Virus record (IMG/VR): IMGVR_UViG_3300046529_000202
Span: 1-24,764 of that record
Reading direction: 5' to 3' (one strand)
DNA length: 24,764 nt
From: a virus
Positions 16,062-23,158 of this stretch are shown here, one piece after another (within the stretch, counting starts at the first letter, position 1; each line of letters opens with the position of its first letter). Position numbers and translations under genes: made by a program. The notes beneath the pieces were generated by a model that was not told the DNA's origin, did no database searches, and saw only the letters and a program-made list of their open reading frames with translations.

Positions 16062-16245
16062 TGCGCCCGCTGCCCTGACGCAGCCCTGTGAAGGCCCTGT
16101 GGACCTCCCAGGAGAGGCGCTGAGTGCCGGCGCCGTCGAGCGCACCTGGGCTCGCGACCGCTCGGCTCTGGCCGCCTGTGCCCAAGCGCAGCGGGCCGTG
16201 GTCGATTTCTACAAGCTGAGGGATCAGGGCCTTGCGGGGCCTTAA
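15931..16245 (+). CDS. Outer-membrane spanin lipoprotein, Rz1-like
   Basis: In a different frame from the Rz-like gene, starting inside it and extending 184 nt past its stop. From the ATG at 15931 the 104-aa product has a lipoprotein signal (MPGLRPVSMISLVATIIGVA, 1-20, then LILTGC) with the lipobox cysteine at residue 26; an alternative ATG is at 15955. The mature part is Pro/Ala-rich, then helical (GAVERTWARDRSALAACAQA). Lipoprotein signal plus overlap with Rz identifies the o-spanin. The longer in-frame ATG at 15874 would put a basic extension ahead of the signal and seems less likely. Confidence 0.78.
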   Translation: MPGLRPVSMISLVATIIGVALILTGCGASTKLDSRPVEELRGADAPAALTQPCEGPVDLPGEALSAGAVERTWARDRSALAACAQAQRAVVDFYKLRDQGLAGP

Positions 16246-16402
16246 CCTTGGGACGGACACAGACCGGGAAGAAGCGATCGACACCGAGTTGAAAGCCGTC
16301 GTCATCGGGCTCCTCGAAGCCTACCCACTACCTGAGATCATCGCCGCTCTCTCCCGCCGCCTCGGGGCTTGCCGGCGGCTGAACCGAGAGATCATGGAGT
16401 GA
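16232..16402 (+). CDS. Small helical hypothetical protein (TTG start)
   Basis: A 56-aa frame starting with TTG inside the Rz1 3' end and finishing at 16402, where its TGA overlaps the GTG of the next ORF (GTGA). The sequence has an acidic N-terminus and amphipathic helices (ELKAVVIGLLEAYPLPEIIA, then ALSRRLGACRRLNREIME) and looks protein-like. No family recognised. The overlap supports it, but the weak start codon lowers certainty. Confidence 0.45.
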   Translation: MRGLNLGTDTDREEAIDTELKAVVIGLLEAYPLPEIIAALSRRLGACRRLNREIME

Positions 16403-16626
16403 CCGGCTACATCGTCGTCTTGACGTTCCTGTCCGGCATTGCAGGCCACCCGCAACAGGCCACGGTCTCCTGCCCAACTACCGCCTGCATCGAACGGCTC
16501 CTGGTGTACGCGCATGAGAGCCGACTGCTCAGTCGGCTCCGAGCATGGGAGCCAGGACGGTATGCCCCTCTCTCGGTCGGTGAGGCCGTTGTATGGCCGC
16601 CGATGATCGACGAGCAGTTCCTCTAG
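16399..16626 (+). CDS. Small hypothetical protein
   Basis: From the GTG at 16399 (GGAG just upstream, GTGA overlap with the previous ORF) the product is 75 aa. It opens with a moderately hydrophobic segment (MTGYIVVLTFLSGIAG) that may be a weak signal or anchor, has two cysteines (SCPTTAC), and ends PPMIDEQFL. A TTG at 16369 in the same frame gives a longer but less natural N-terminus. No family recognised. It is the last + strand gene before the integrase. Confidence 0.5.
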   Translation: MTGYIVVLTFLSGIAGHPQQATVSCPTTACIERLLVYAHESRLLSRLRAWEPGRYAPLSVGEAVVWPPMIDEQFL

Positions 16627-16751
16627 CCGTTTTCCAAAACCACGCTAAGCCCTTGATCTCTGGTGAGCGGTTTTCCGTTCTGCGGTGTCTTAACTTACTG
16701 ATTTTTTATATGGATACCGAGAACAGCATGGAGTAGCAAAGACTACGGAAA
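16627..16751. other. Convergent intergenic region, candidate phage attachment (attP) zone
   Basis: 125 bp between the last rightward gene and the end of the leftward integrase gene. It holds GTTTTCCAAAA at 16629-16639 and GTTTTCC at 16670-16676; the same motif recurs at 16770-16780 and 16781-16787 in the integrase 3' end. A 6-bp stem with a TTTT loop (16665-16680, one G-T pair) covers the second copy, and a T6 run lies at 16702-16707. No tRNA piece was recognised. Repeats next to an integrase suggest integrase arm sites or an att core, unproven. Confidence 0.35.
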
Positions 16752-17795
16752 TCAATCGGTTACGGGCTGGTTTTCCAAAAGTTTTCCATCGCGGCGCTCC
16801 AAGCGGGCCATCGCAGCCCCGGCCAATTCGCGGCGGTTCGCCGTCTTGGTGTAGCCCTCCGTCGTCGCCGTCTTGGCATGGCCGAGGATGAACGCGATCG
16901 TCGCGACATCACACCCCTCCTCCGCAAGAAACGTCCCGAGGGTGTGGCGCAAGCCGTGGAAGCTGAGCCCTGGCGCTATCTTGCCCTCGGCCACGAGCCG
17001 GCGGATCAGGCGGAAGAAAGCATTGCGCAGCACCTCGGCGGTCATCGGCCGCCCGCGCGCACCGAGCACTATCGTCAGCGACGTGCGTGGCAGAGGCTCC
17101 AGTATTTCGCACAGCCGGCGGTGAGCCGGTATCCAAACGAGCCGGCCTGTCTTCTGCGTGCGCGTCTCGAAGGATCGCCCGTCATAGCAGGCCCACGTCA
17201 CCCGCGCCACGTCGCCCTGCCGGAGCCCGGTGTAGGCCGCGAGCGCGACGGCGACCCGGAGCCACGGCGTCGCCTCCGCGAGCACCTGGTCCACCTCATC
17301 GCGGCGCCAAGGACGATTGACCAGCTTCGCATCCCGCGGCCGGCGGATCGCGTCTACCGCCGCGGCCGGATTGGCAGCGCATCGGCCGCGCTTCATGCCC
17401 CATGAGAATAGCAGGCGCAGCACCTTCAACGTCGTGTTGGCCGCGGAGCGCGAACGGCTCGCGAGATCGTCCCGAAGCTCGTACAGGAAATCCGTCGTCA
17501 CCTCGGCGAGCGGCATCCCGTCGAGCTTGCGTATACCATCAAAGACGCGCTGGTAGTCGTAGCGTGTCCTGGGTGCATGCGTAAGGAACTCGGGGGATGC
17601 GCGGTACACCGCGATCAGACCGCCGAGCGTGTCCGGTGGCACGCTCGGCGGTGGGCCGGTATCGAGCGCGCGGAGCTTGGCAACGAACTCGGCCGATCCC
17701 GGCGTGCCAGGAAGCCGGGTCATCGTCGCGCGATGATAGTAGTAGACCCTGCCCTTAGCGCGGGCGACCTTGACGCCTTTGAGGCGGACGATCAT
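16752..17795 (-). CDS. int: Tyrosine recombinase / phage integrase
   Basis: Site-specific recombinase expected to integrate the phage into the host chromosome. From the ATG at 17795 (a longer frame to 17858 overlaps the upstream gene further), 347 aa. The N-terminal core-binding domain (about 55-150) is followed by the catalytic domain with TGLRQGD (Arg192), TRTQKTGR (Lys215), SFHGLRHTLGTF (His280, Arg283), ILGHAKT (His306) and the nucleophile Tyr315 in TTEGYTKTA. All catalytic residues are present, so it looks active. It overlaps the Xis-like gene by 41 nt and is the last gene of the leftward operon, convergent with the lysis genes. Confidence 0.93.
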   Translation of the reverse strand: MIVRLKGVKVARAKGRVYYYHRATMTRLPGTPGSAEFVAKLRALDTGPPPSVPPDTLGGLIAVYRASPEFLTHAPRTRYDYQRVFDGIRKLDGMPLAEVTTDFLYELRDDLASRSRSAANTTLKVLRLLFSWGMKRGRCAANPAAAVDAIRRPRDAKLVNRPWRRDEVDQVLAEATPWLRVAVALAAYTGLRQGDVARVTWACYDGRSFETRTQKTGRLVWIPAHRRLCEILEPLPRTSLTIVLGARGRPMTAEVLRNAFFRLIRRLVAEGKIAPGLSFHGLRHTLGTFLAEEGCDVATIAFILGHAKTATTEGYTKTANRRELAGAAMARLERRDGKLLENQPVTD

Positions 17796-18000
17796 CACGG
17801 ACCAACTGCAACCACTCGCTTGCGGGGCGAGCATCGACCTGCGTAGCGGGAGCGTCAAGCCATTTGTCGATCGCCACGCGGTCCCACAGGCGCTTCTTGC
17901 CTATGAGCCGCGGCGCGACCGGGACATGCGCGAGGAAGTGGTTGACGCTGACCCCGCAGTAGGCCGCCGCCTCGGCGCGGTCGAGGAGGCGGGGGTCCAT
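17755..18000 (-). CDS. Small HTH DNA-binding protein, excisionase/AlpA-like
   Basis: An 81-aa protein starting at the ATG at 18000 (AAGG just upstream). The first 55 residues match the winged-helix pattern of Xis/AlpA-like and MerR-type DNA-binding domains: LLDRAEAAAYCGVSVNHF (5-22), then RLIGKKRLWDRVAIDKWLD (31-49). The C-terminus is Arg-rich. Lying just upstream of, and overlapping, the integrase, it is a likely directionality factor or regulator of excision. A general regulator cannot be excluded. Confidence 0.72.
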   Translation of the reverse strand: MDPRLLDRAEAAAYCGVSVNHFLAHVPVAPRLIGKKRLWDRVAIDKWLDAPATQVDARPASEWLQLVRDDRPPQRRQGRPR

Positions 18001-18002
18001 CC

Positions 18003-18428
18003 TTACCGCTGGCCCCAGGGGGTCCACGCTTCCCCCGCGTCGTCGGTGCCTGTGATCGAAGCAATCGGGAACGGTGGGGTCGCGGTCGGCCGGAGCGTCG
18101 TCTCGTGTCTCCGTCCCTCGATCGCGGCGATTTCCCGCTCGATCCACCAGATAGCCTTGCGGAGTTCCTGCACTTCGGATTGGCCGGATTTCTTGCCGGC
18201 GCGCAGGAGGTACTTGAGCGGCGCCCAGCGGTAGGGCTTGTCCATCAGGAAAGCCTCTACCACGTCGATCGCCTCCATCCCGCTCGCGCTCTTGTAGTGG
18301 GCCGGATTGATGTTGTCGTAAGCAGCGGCGGGAGCACAGGCATGCCGCTCGCCCTCGATAAACCATGTCAGGCAGTCGGGGCACAACGTTTGCGGTTTTC
18401 TCGACGCGGGGCCGTAGCTTGTGCTCAT
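18003..18428 (-). CDS. DUF3310 domain protein
   Basis: A 141-aa protein. NPAHYK (41-46), EAIDVVEAF (52-60) and the block LKYLLRAGKK...LRKAIWWIEREI (71-100) are the hallmarks of DUF3310, a small helical domain common in phage replication regions whose function is not established. The N-terminus carries CPDC (17-20) and another Cys near 31, which may form a small metal site fused to the domain. The C-terminal 30 residues are Pro/Thr-rich. The start overlaps the preceding stop (ATGA). Confidence 0.8.
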   Translation of the reverse strand: MSTSYGPASRKPQTLCPDCLTWFIEGERHACAPAAAYDNINPAHYKSASGMEAIDVVEAFLMDKPYRWAPLKYLLRAGKKSGQSEVQELRKAIWWIEREIAAIEGRRHETTLRPTATPPFPIASITGTDDAGEAWTPWGQR

Positions 18429-18850
18429 AGCATCCTCCGAAAGTGGGTAAGCAGGGCCTCCTCGTCGAAGAACACTTCATCGACGATGTTGTACATCAAG
18501 TCCCATTCGGCCGGTTCCGCGTCGAAGAACACGAAGGTCGGCCGCGACCAGCCGTGCATGACGCCGAGCTCGATGTGAGCGGACTTGCCCGCTGGTAGCA
18601 CGAGGATCGCTGCATCAGCAGCGGCGAGGTGGTGCATGTCGAACTCGAAGTGCAGCCTGGCGGCTTTGCCCTTGAGCGCCTGGGCGTAGGTGTCGCCGCG
18701 CTGGCGGTGGAAGCGTTGCCATTCCCCATCGGCGGTGGGGCCGCCCGCGTGCCAGTCGTCGAACACATCATGTCCGATGTCGCGCAGCCCCTTCCCGATG
18801 TTCGGGATGTGGGGGTTCTTGAGCGACCCGATCAGATAGATTTTCATCAT
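18425..18850 (-). CDS. Nucleoside 2-deoxyribosyltransferase-like protein
   Basis: From the ATG at 18850 (ATGA overlap with the upstream stop; ATG 18847 also possible) the product is 141 aa. MMKIYLIGSLKNPHIP (1-16), HDVFDDW (27-33), FEFDMHHLAAADAAILVLPA (68-87) and GKSAHIELGVMHG (88-100) form the Rossmann-like core of the nucleoside 2-deoxyribosyltransferase superfamily, with Glu94 as the expected catalytic residue. Members cleave or transfer N-glycosidic bonds of deoxynucleosides or nucleotides. In a phage this suggests nucleotide-pool salvage or processing of modified nucleotides; the substrate is unknown. A longer frame to 18961 only adds sequence antisense to no known motif and overlaps the upstream gene. 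Confidence 0.75.
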   Translation of the reverse strand: MMKIYLIGSLKNPHIPNIGKGLRDIGHDVFDDWHAGGPTADGEWQRFHRQRGDTYAQALKGKAARLHFEFDMHHLAAADAAILVLPAGKSAHIELGVMHGWSRPTFVFFDAEPAEWDLMYNIVDEVFFDEEALLTHFRRML

Positions 18851-19959
18851 GTCTCCAGCATCGAAGGGTTGACGGTGTAACGGGCGACCTCGCCGTACTC
18901 GGCGTGAAGGATGATCGCCTTCATGTCGCGCTGGGCGCGGTAGCCCTTGTTGTGCGCCCATGCGTCGGCTGGCGGCAGGATGCGGAAGCTCTCAACGCTG
19001 CAACCAGGGAAGTCGAAGACCTTTTGTGAGTGGATGTGGCCGGTCCACCACGCGCGGTGCTCGGTCGCGCCCCACAGGGCGGCCCGGTCAGTCGCCATGA
19101 TACCCGGCAGCGCAGCGTACTTCGCCTCGTGGCCGTGGTGGGTGCCGATCAGGTTCTTGCCGAAGGTGAAGTAGTGGAAGTGGCTGGGCGTCGTGTCCAC
19201 GGTAATGCGTGGGTTGTTCTCATAGATGTTGTGCAGGCACTCCATGAGGAATATGGACGATGCGAGGTCGTGGTTGCCGATCTCGATGATGACCAGCACC
19301 TCGCGGTGGCGCGCGGCGGCGGTCTCGACCGCGTGCCGCATCGTCCGCACCGCGGCCCGCACCATCTTGGGGAACCGGCCATCGCTGTCGAGCATGTTGC
19401 GGGATGTCGGGGTCACGGCATCGAATGAGTCGTAGTGCATGAAGTCGCCGAGGAAGACGACCGCACATCGGTCGCAGGCCGGCGTCGTCCCTACGAGGTG
19501 GGTGATCGCCTTACCGAGAAGCGCCTCCCCGATGTCCAGGTCGTAGGAAGAACCTGTCTCGTGCTTCCACGAGAGCATGCCCATGTGGTGATCGCCGACC
19601 GGGTAGCAGGCCATGAGGGCGGGGTTACTAAACCCACTGTAAAGGAACCCTTCCGCGCCGTAAGGTATGGGCTCGGCGCGCGGCAGGTCTTCCGCCATCG
19701 CCTTCGCCCACTCCTGCATGTTGTGGATGCGCTCGGCGTCCTCGGGCTTCTCGATGATCCACTGCGCACGCACGTCACCGTCAGGGCCGTACAGCGTGGA
19801 GATACGGGCGACCTTGGCCGGGTCCGGTACGTGGGGAACCTGGTCGTCGGTGCGGCCCGCGAGAACGAACCGTTCGCTCGTGACCTTCCCCTTGCCGTCA
19901 GTCGTGTAGCCAGCACGCTTCATACGCAGCCGCTCGGCACCACCCATGCGCTTTTTCAT
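18847..19959 (-). CDS. Calcineurin-like metallophosphoesterase
   Basis: A 370-aa protein. The C-terminal two thirds hold the metallophosphoesterase motifs in order: GDHHMG (122-127), LGDFMHYD (170-177), EIGNHD (226-231), THHGHE (273-278) and WTGHIHS (305-311), which supply the two-metal site. The N-terminal about 110 residues are unrecognised and may be an HTH-like or accessory domain (GAERLRMKRAGYTT at 7-20). The reaction is phosphoester hydrolysis on a nucleic acid or nucleotide; the substrate is unknown. It lies between a methyltransferase and a deoxyribosyltransferase-like gene in the replication operon. The start overlaps the methyltransferase stop (ATGA). Confidence 0.82.
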   Translation of the reverse strand: MKKRMGGAERLRMKRAGYTTDGKGKVTSERFVLAGRTDDQVPHVPDPAKVARISTLYGPDGDVRAQWIIEKPEDAERIHNMQEWAKAMAEDLPRAEPIPYGAEGFLYSGFSNPALMACYPVGDHHMGMLSWKHETGSSYDLDIGEALLGKAITHLVGTTPACDRCAVVFLGDFMHYDSFDAVTPTSRNMLDSDGRFPKMVRAAVRTMRHAVETAAARHREVLVIIEIGNHDLASSIFLMECLHNIYENNPRITVDTTPSHFHYFTFGKNLIGTHHGHEAKYAALPGIMATDRAALWGATEHRAWWTGHIHSQKVFDFPGCSVESFRILPPADAWAHNKGYRAQRDMKAIILHAEYGEVARYTVNPSMLET

Positions 19960-20429
19960 ATCAGGTTTGCCAATAGAAGATCAGCCCGCATGAGCATCAC
20001 CCAGTAGGTTGCGCAGGCGTGCTTGTCACGAACCGCTGTCGTCGTACCAAACAACGGCAGCCAATATGGTTGGAGGAGTTCAAGAACCTTCGCCAACTTC
20101 TGATCGTGATCGTTCCATTTGAACGCCATGAGCGCCCCCGCTCGCGAGACACGATACGCTTCGCTTGCGGAACCCGCGATAATATCTCGAATGTCGGCCG
20201 TGGTGTGGTGCCCATAGTTCTTGGACATTTTTGCATTGGCGCCGAAGTTTACGTGCGGTGGGTCAAATACCACGAGATCATAACCCGCACCCACCTCCGG
20301 CGGAAGCGCACGGGTGTCAGCAACAATCGAGGGGGACACCTCTGCGCGCTTGTCAATGAATGTGGTAAGCGGGTTGTTGCGGTCAAACCACATTGCGCGG
20401 TTGCCGGCGAACAGGTCTAAGATTTTCAC
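19956..20429 (-). CDS. SAM-dependent methyltransferase (probable DNA modification)
   Basis: From the GTG at 20429 (GTGA overlap with the upstream ORF) the product is 157 aa. KILDLFAGNRAMWF (2-15) is a motif I (SAM-binding) variant and VVFDPPHVNFG (53-63) the DPPY-like motif IV; later FKWND (103-107) is typical of a small phage/bacterial methyltransferase family. There is no separate target-recognition domain. It may protect phage DNA from host restriction or modify a nucleotide; the target is not readable from sequence. An in-frame extension to 20555 is Arg/Pro-rich shadow sequence and was dropped. Confidence 0.72.
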   Translation of the reverse strand: MKILDLFAGNRAMWFDRNNPLTTFIDKRAEVSPSIVADTRALPPEVGAGYDLVVFDPPHVNFGANAKMSKNYGHHTTADIRDIIAGSASEAYRVSRAGALMAFKWNDHDQKLAKVLELLQPYWLPLFGTTTAVRDKHACATYWVMLMRADLLLANLI

Positions 20430-20617
20430 GCATCGTCCTTCTGCGCTGGGGCGCTCTCGTCGTATGGGAACACCTCGTCGAGCGGGGTCTCGCGATTGAC
20501 GTGGCGCCCGCGCGACCGGCCGGGCCGGAAGGGTTTGCTGCGGAAGTCGTACCATTCCTCGTTGTCGGCGAGGCGATCAAGCTGTGCAAACACGGGCTCC
20601 CTCCCTCTCTTAGACAT
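20426..20617 (-). CDS. Small hypothetical protein
   Basis: A 63-aa polar protein with an Arg-rich middle (FRPGRSRGRHVNRE) and an acidic C-terminus. No family recognised. Two starts are plausible: ATG at 20617, overlapping the nuclease stop by 8 nt but without a ribosome binding site, and GTG at 20593, which follows a strong AGGGAGGGAG site by a few bases and would give 55 aa. The stop overlaps the methyltransferase GTG (GTGA). The residues around NEEWYDFRSKPFRP look conserved-protein-like. Confidence 0.6.
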   Translation of the reverse strand: MSKRGREPVFAQLDRLADNEEWYDFRSKPFRPGRSRGRHVNRETPLDEVFPYDESAPAQKDDA

Positions 20618-20963
20618 ACCCGGCGGCTTTCAGTAGGGCGAAGTGGTCCTCGGCGGACATCATCACGAACCATTCGCCGCGGCACGTCACACCGCGCGGC
20701 CCGGTCCTGGGCACGTTGCGGCGGAAGGCAACGAAGGCCATGTGCTCCGGTGGGGCGTCGCGGCGGGCCTGGTCCATCGCGTTGTGGTGGTTCAGCGCCT
20801 CGACCCACTTCACTTCGTAGTGGACGCCAGGGACGCTATGCACCACGTCAGGGCTGTCACCGCCACCGGCATGCTGCTGCCCACGCCGGGCCTCATAGCC
20901 GTGCTCGATCAGCTTGTCCCGCCACGCCCATTCACCGCGGATACCCTTGTCCCTGGAGTTCAC
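20610..20963 (-). CDS. PDDEXK-type nuclease (Holliday-junction-resolvase-like)
   Basis: From the GTG at 20963 (GTGA overlap with the tiny upstream ORF) the product is 117 aa. SRDKGIRGEWAWRDKLIEHG (3-22), with Glu11, then RRGQQHAGGGDSPDVV (26-41), with Asp39, and HYEVKWVE (48-55), with Glu50 and Lys52, give the E...D...ExK active site of small archaeal/phage Hjc-type nucleases. The C-terminus carries HMAFVAFRRN and RGEWFVMM, also usual in these phage proteins. The expected role is cleavage of branched DNA during replication or recombination. A longer frame to 21176 adds no recognisable domain. Confidence 0.72.
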   Translation of the reverse strand: MNSRDKGIRGEWAWRDKLIEHGYEARRGQQHAGGGDSPDVVHSVPGVHYEVKWVEALNHHNAMDQARRDAPPEHMAFVAFRRNVPRTGPRGVTCRGEWFVMMSAEDHFALLKAAGYV

Positions 20964-21058
20964 GGTGCGAGGACATTCAACAAGATTGCCAGCATGAGGG
21001 CGACGGCGAACTGTTCGCCAAGGGCTCCGATCACCAAAATGAGCAGCGAATACATCAC
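20960..21058 (-). CDS. 32-aa membrane protein in the replication operon
   Basis: GTG at 21058 (or ATG at 21055) overlaps the upstream stop as GTGA, and the TGA at 20960-20962 overlaps the nuclease GTG as GTGA. The 32-aa product is two hydrophobic stretches (MMYSLLILVIGALG and FAVALMLAILLNVL) joined by one Glu-Gln turn. It fills the gap between two genes exactly, in the coupling style of the operon. No family recognised. Confidence 0.55.
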   Translation of the reverse strand: MMYSLLILVIGALGEQFAVALMLAILLNVLAP

Positions 21059-21342
21059 GCCATTCCCGCAGGCGGCCGGGCAATGAAATCAGTCTGCGCG
21101 TCGCATTGTTCTTCGAGATAGCAGAGGTGCGCGTGGAACTGAGCGTCCCATCGCCCGAGGACGATCTGCCGTGCATAAGGATTGTCCGACAGGTGCTCGG
21201 CTTGGTGGACCGCTGCGGCGGCGAAGACCGTCACCGCGGCCATCGCGGTCGCCGGGCCGTAGGTCTTGAGGGCTTCGTTGAAGGTCTGCGCGAGGTCGTT
21301 GCGGACATTGAGGATGTCCTGTGCTGCCTTGTCGTCGCTCAT
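21055..21342 (-). CDS. Small hypothetical protein downstream of DNA polymerase
   Basis: From the ATG at 21342 (ATGA overlap with the polymerase stop) the product is 95 aa. The N-terminal half is helical (ILNVRNDLAQTFNEALKTYG, 10-29); an Ala/Val-rich stretch (ATAMAAVTVFAAAAVHQAEH) could be a buried helix or weak membrane segment; the C-terminus is mixed with two Cys. No family recognised. A longer frame to 21366 overlaps the polymerase more and lacks a better start. Confidence 0.6.
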   Translation of the reverse strand: MSDDKAAQDILNVRNDLAQTFNEALKTYGPATAMAAVTVFAAAAVHQAEHLSDNPYARQIVLGRWDAQFHAHLCYLEEQCDAQTDFIARPPAGMA

Positions 21343-22958
21343 TTTTTGTACCTCGTGCCGGCCCAACCTTCAACGCTGATCGGGACTTTGATCTCCTGAC
21401 TGTACCGGGTCGGTTCAGCCATGATCTGCTCATACAGCAAGTAGCCGCTGTGTGCAAGCGGTATCTCGCTCATGCACTCATCGTACACGGTGAGCACGAG
21501 CGGTTTGTGGGCGGCCTCCAGACGCTCACATGCTTCTACCAGGAAGCCGCGGGCGATCTTCTGTACGACGTTCTCACACAGGAGGCCACCGTATGCGTAG
21601 ATGGTCTTCCACTGGCCCGTCTTCGTCGCCTTGTAGGACCACCCCGGCCGGCGGTCGTTGACATCCCACGGCATCGAGCGCACGCAGGTCCGCGCGTCCC
21701 TGTACCACATGATCTGCCCGTCGGGGAGGTGGCAGGCGAGCGCATGGGGGTGCCATTGGTAGACAATCCCGTATGCCTCGGCGCGACCCTGTAGCTGCAT
21801 GGCGGCGAGCGCCGCGGCCTCCAGCGCCTTCCACAGCTTCGGCACCATCGGCGCCCACACCTCGCGGTAGGTACGGATGACACCCTGCGCGAACTCGTCA
21901 GGCTGGTCAGGGCAGTAGCGCGCCTTAAACTTGGCCCAGCCCATGCCGAAGCCGCAGCCCAGCACCGTGTTCTTGCCGATCTGGCGCTCCGGTACGTGGT
22001 CGTGCTTGTTGAGAGAACCCTTCGGCCGGTTGTAGATCGCCTCGGCCATGTCGAGGTACACATCGCCGGCTACCATCATCGCGGTCTTGTCGTGCTGCCC
22101 GGCGAGGGCGAGGACAACGCGCGCCTCGATCCCCGCGAAGTCTCCCGTGTTGAACTCGTGCCCGTCCGCGGAGATCAGTGCGTGCCGCAGGCCAGACGCC
22201 ACCGCGGCGATCGGGTCGCCGTAGAGGTCGGCTACGAAATCGGCGCTTCGGGTAAAAATAGCTGAGACAAGCTGTGCCGGGTCGTGACCTCCCTCGATTT
22301 TTCCTCGGGGGAAATTTGTGGGCTGGAGGAGGCGGCCGGCGGTGCGGCCGGTGCCGGCTCCGTGGTACTGCTGGGTGTAGCGCACCCGCCCGTCGCTGTT
22401 GACGCAGGCAAGCATGCGGCTGAGCTTCGCGATGCTCGCGGACCCAAGCACTGCCCTGATCTCAAGCACGCGACGCACGCTCTCTGGAACGGGTCGAGCA
22501 CCTTGCAGTTCGCTTGCCTCCATATCCGGCCCGTCGTCATCCTCCTCCTGGTCCTCCGCGAGCCCGGTAATCCCGAGCGCCTTCAAGTTGTCCTTCGCCA
22601 AGCTGTCGATCTCGAAGCCCTGGCTGTTGCACCAGGCAAGGAGCTTCGCGGTCTGTGCAACAGCGAGGCCGCCGGTCAGCGCGTCGAACTCGGCGGCGAG
22701 CGGCTTGGACGCCTGAGCCACGATGTCGAGACAGGCGTGGACGTAGCCGATGTCGATGCGTAGGCCGCGCTGATTGATGCGCTGGTCCAGTTCCCATACC
22801 CGACGCTCGTAGGGTGTGAGAGGCCCTATGGCATCGCTGAGTGCGATCTCGGTGCGCACGTCTTGCAGGCAATAGGCACCGACACGCTCCAGCGTCTCAG
22901 GGCTCCGGTCATAGGCGCCATCGGGGAACTGCCGGCGCCATTCAGCCTGTGTGGTCAC
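21339..22958 (-). CDS. Family A DNA polymerase, polymerase part with the end of the 3'-5' exonuclease domain
   Basis: Replicative DNA polymerase. The 539-aa product begins (GTG at 22958) in the last part of the exonuclease domain: AYCLQDVRTE (28-37) is Exo III (Tyr29, Asp33). The polymerase domain has TGRTAGRLLQPTNFPRG (203-219), motif A GDFAGIEARVVL (272-283, Asp273), motif B RQIGKNTVLGCGFGMG (325-340) and motif C VLTVYDECMSEI (488-499, Asp493), so it should be catalytically intact. Exo I and Exo II are missing here and lie in the separate ORF at 23155-23622. T7 polymerase carries all of this in one 704-aa chain. Both ends overlap neighbours (GTGA, ATGA), so the split looks fixed rather than a reading error. 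Confidence 0.9.
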   Translation of the reverse strand: MTTQAEWRRQFPDGAYDRSPETLERVGAYCLQDVRTEIALSDAIGPLTPYERRVWELDQRINQRGLRIDIGYVHACLDIVAQASKPLAAEFDALTGGLAVAQTAKLLAWCNSQGFEIDSLAKDNLKALGITGLAEDQEEDDDGPDMEASELQGARPVPESVRRVLEIRAVLGSASIAKLSRMLACVNSDGRVRYTQQYHGAGTGRTAGRLLQPTNFPRGKIEGGHDPAQLVSAIFTRSADFVADLYGDPIAAVASGLRHALISADGHEFNTGDFAGIEARVVLALAGQHDKTAMMVAGDVYLDMAEAIYNRPKGSLNKHDHVPERQIGKNTVLGCGFGMGWAKFKARYCPDQPDEFAQGVIRTYREVWAPMVPKLWKALEAAALAAMQLQGRAEAYGIVYQWHPHALACHLPDGQIMWYRDARTCVRSMPWDVNDRRPGWSYKATKTGQWKTIYAYGGLLCENVVQKIARGFLVEACERLEAAHKPLVLTVYDECMSEIPLAHSGYLLYEQIMAEPTRYSQEIKVPISVEGWAGTRYKK

Positions 22959-23158
22959 GCTACTGCTCGTAGGGCTACCGTGGTGCCACCTTCGGGCGCG
23001 TGTGGGTCAGGCGGTCCTACCTCGTGATCCATGCGGACCCCGTAAATTAACAGGGCGCGCTCGATGTCGAACAGTGTGTCCGCCGACGCGCCATTCTTGC
23101 GTAGCCGGCCATGACGAGCGACGAGCCCGTTTACCTCGATGAGGTCCAACTCGGTCAC
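22955..23158 (-). CDS. 67-aa ORF separating the two DNA polymerase halves
   Basis: GTG at 23158 overlaps the exonuclease stop (GTGA) and its TGA overlaps the polymerase GTG (GTGA). The 67-aa product (MTELDLIEVNGLVARHGRLR at the start, then ADTLFDIERALLIYGVRMDH) looks like a helical globular protein with a Pro-rich tail. No homing-endonuclease (HNH, LAGLIDADG, GIY-YIG) or intein motif was seen. It may be an insertion, or a subunit bridging the two halves; function unknown. Confidence 0.6.
   Translation of the reverse strand: MTELDLIEVNGLVARHGRLRKNGASADTLFDIERALLIYGVRMDHEVGPPDPHAPEGGTTVALRAVA

Noticed and set aside
19435-20007. Plus-strand open frame (190 codons) opposite the metallophosphoesterase
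   Set aside because: The minus frame carries all metallophosphoesterase motifs; the plus frame has none and lies alone against the operon.
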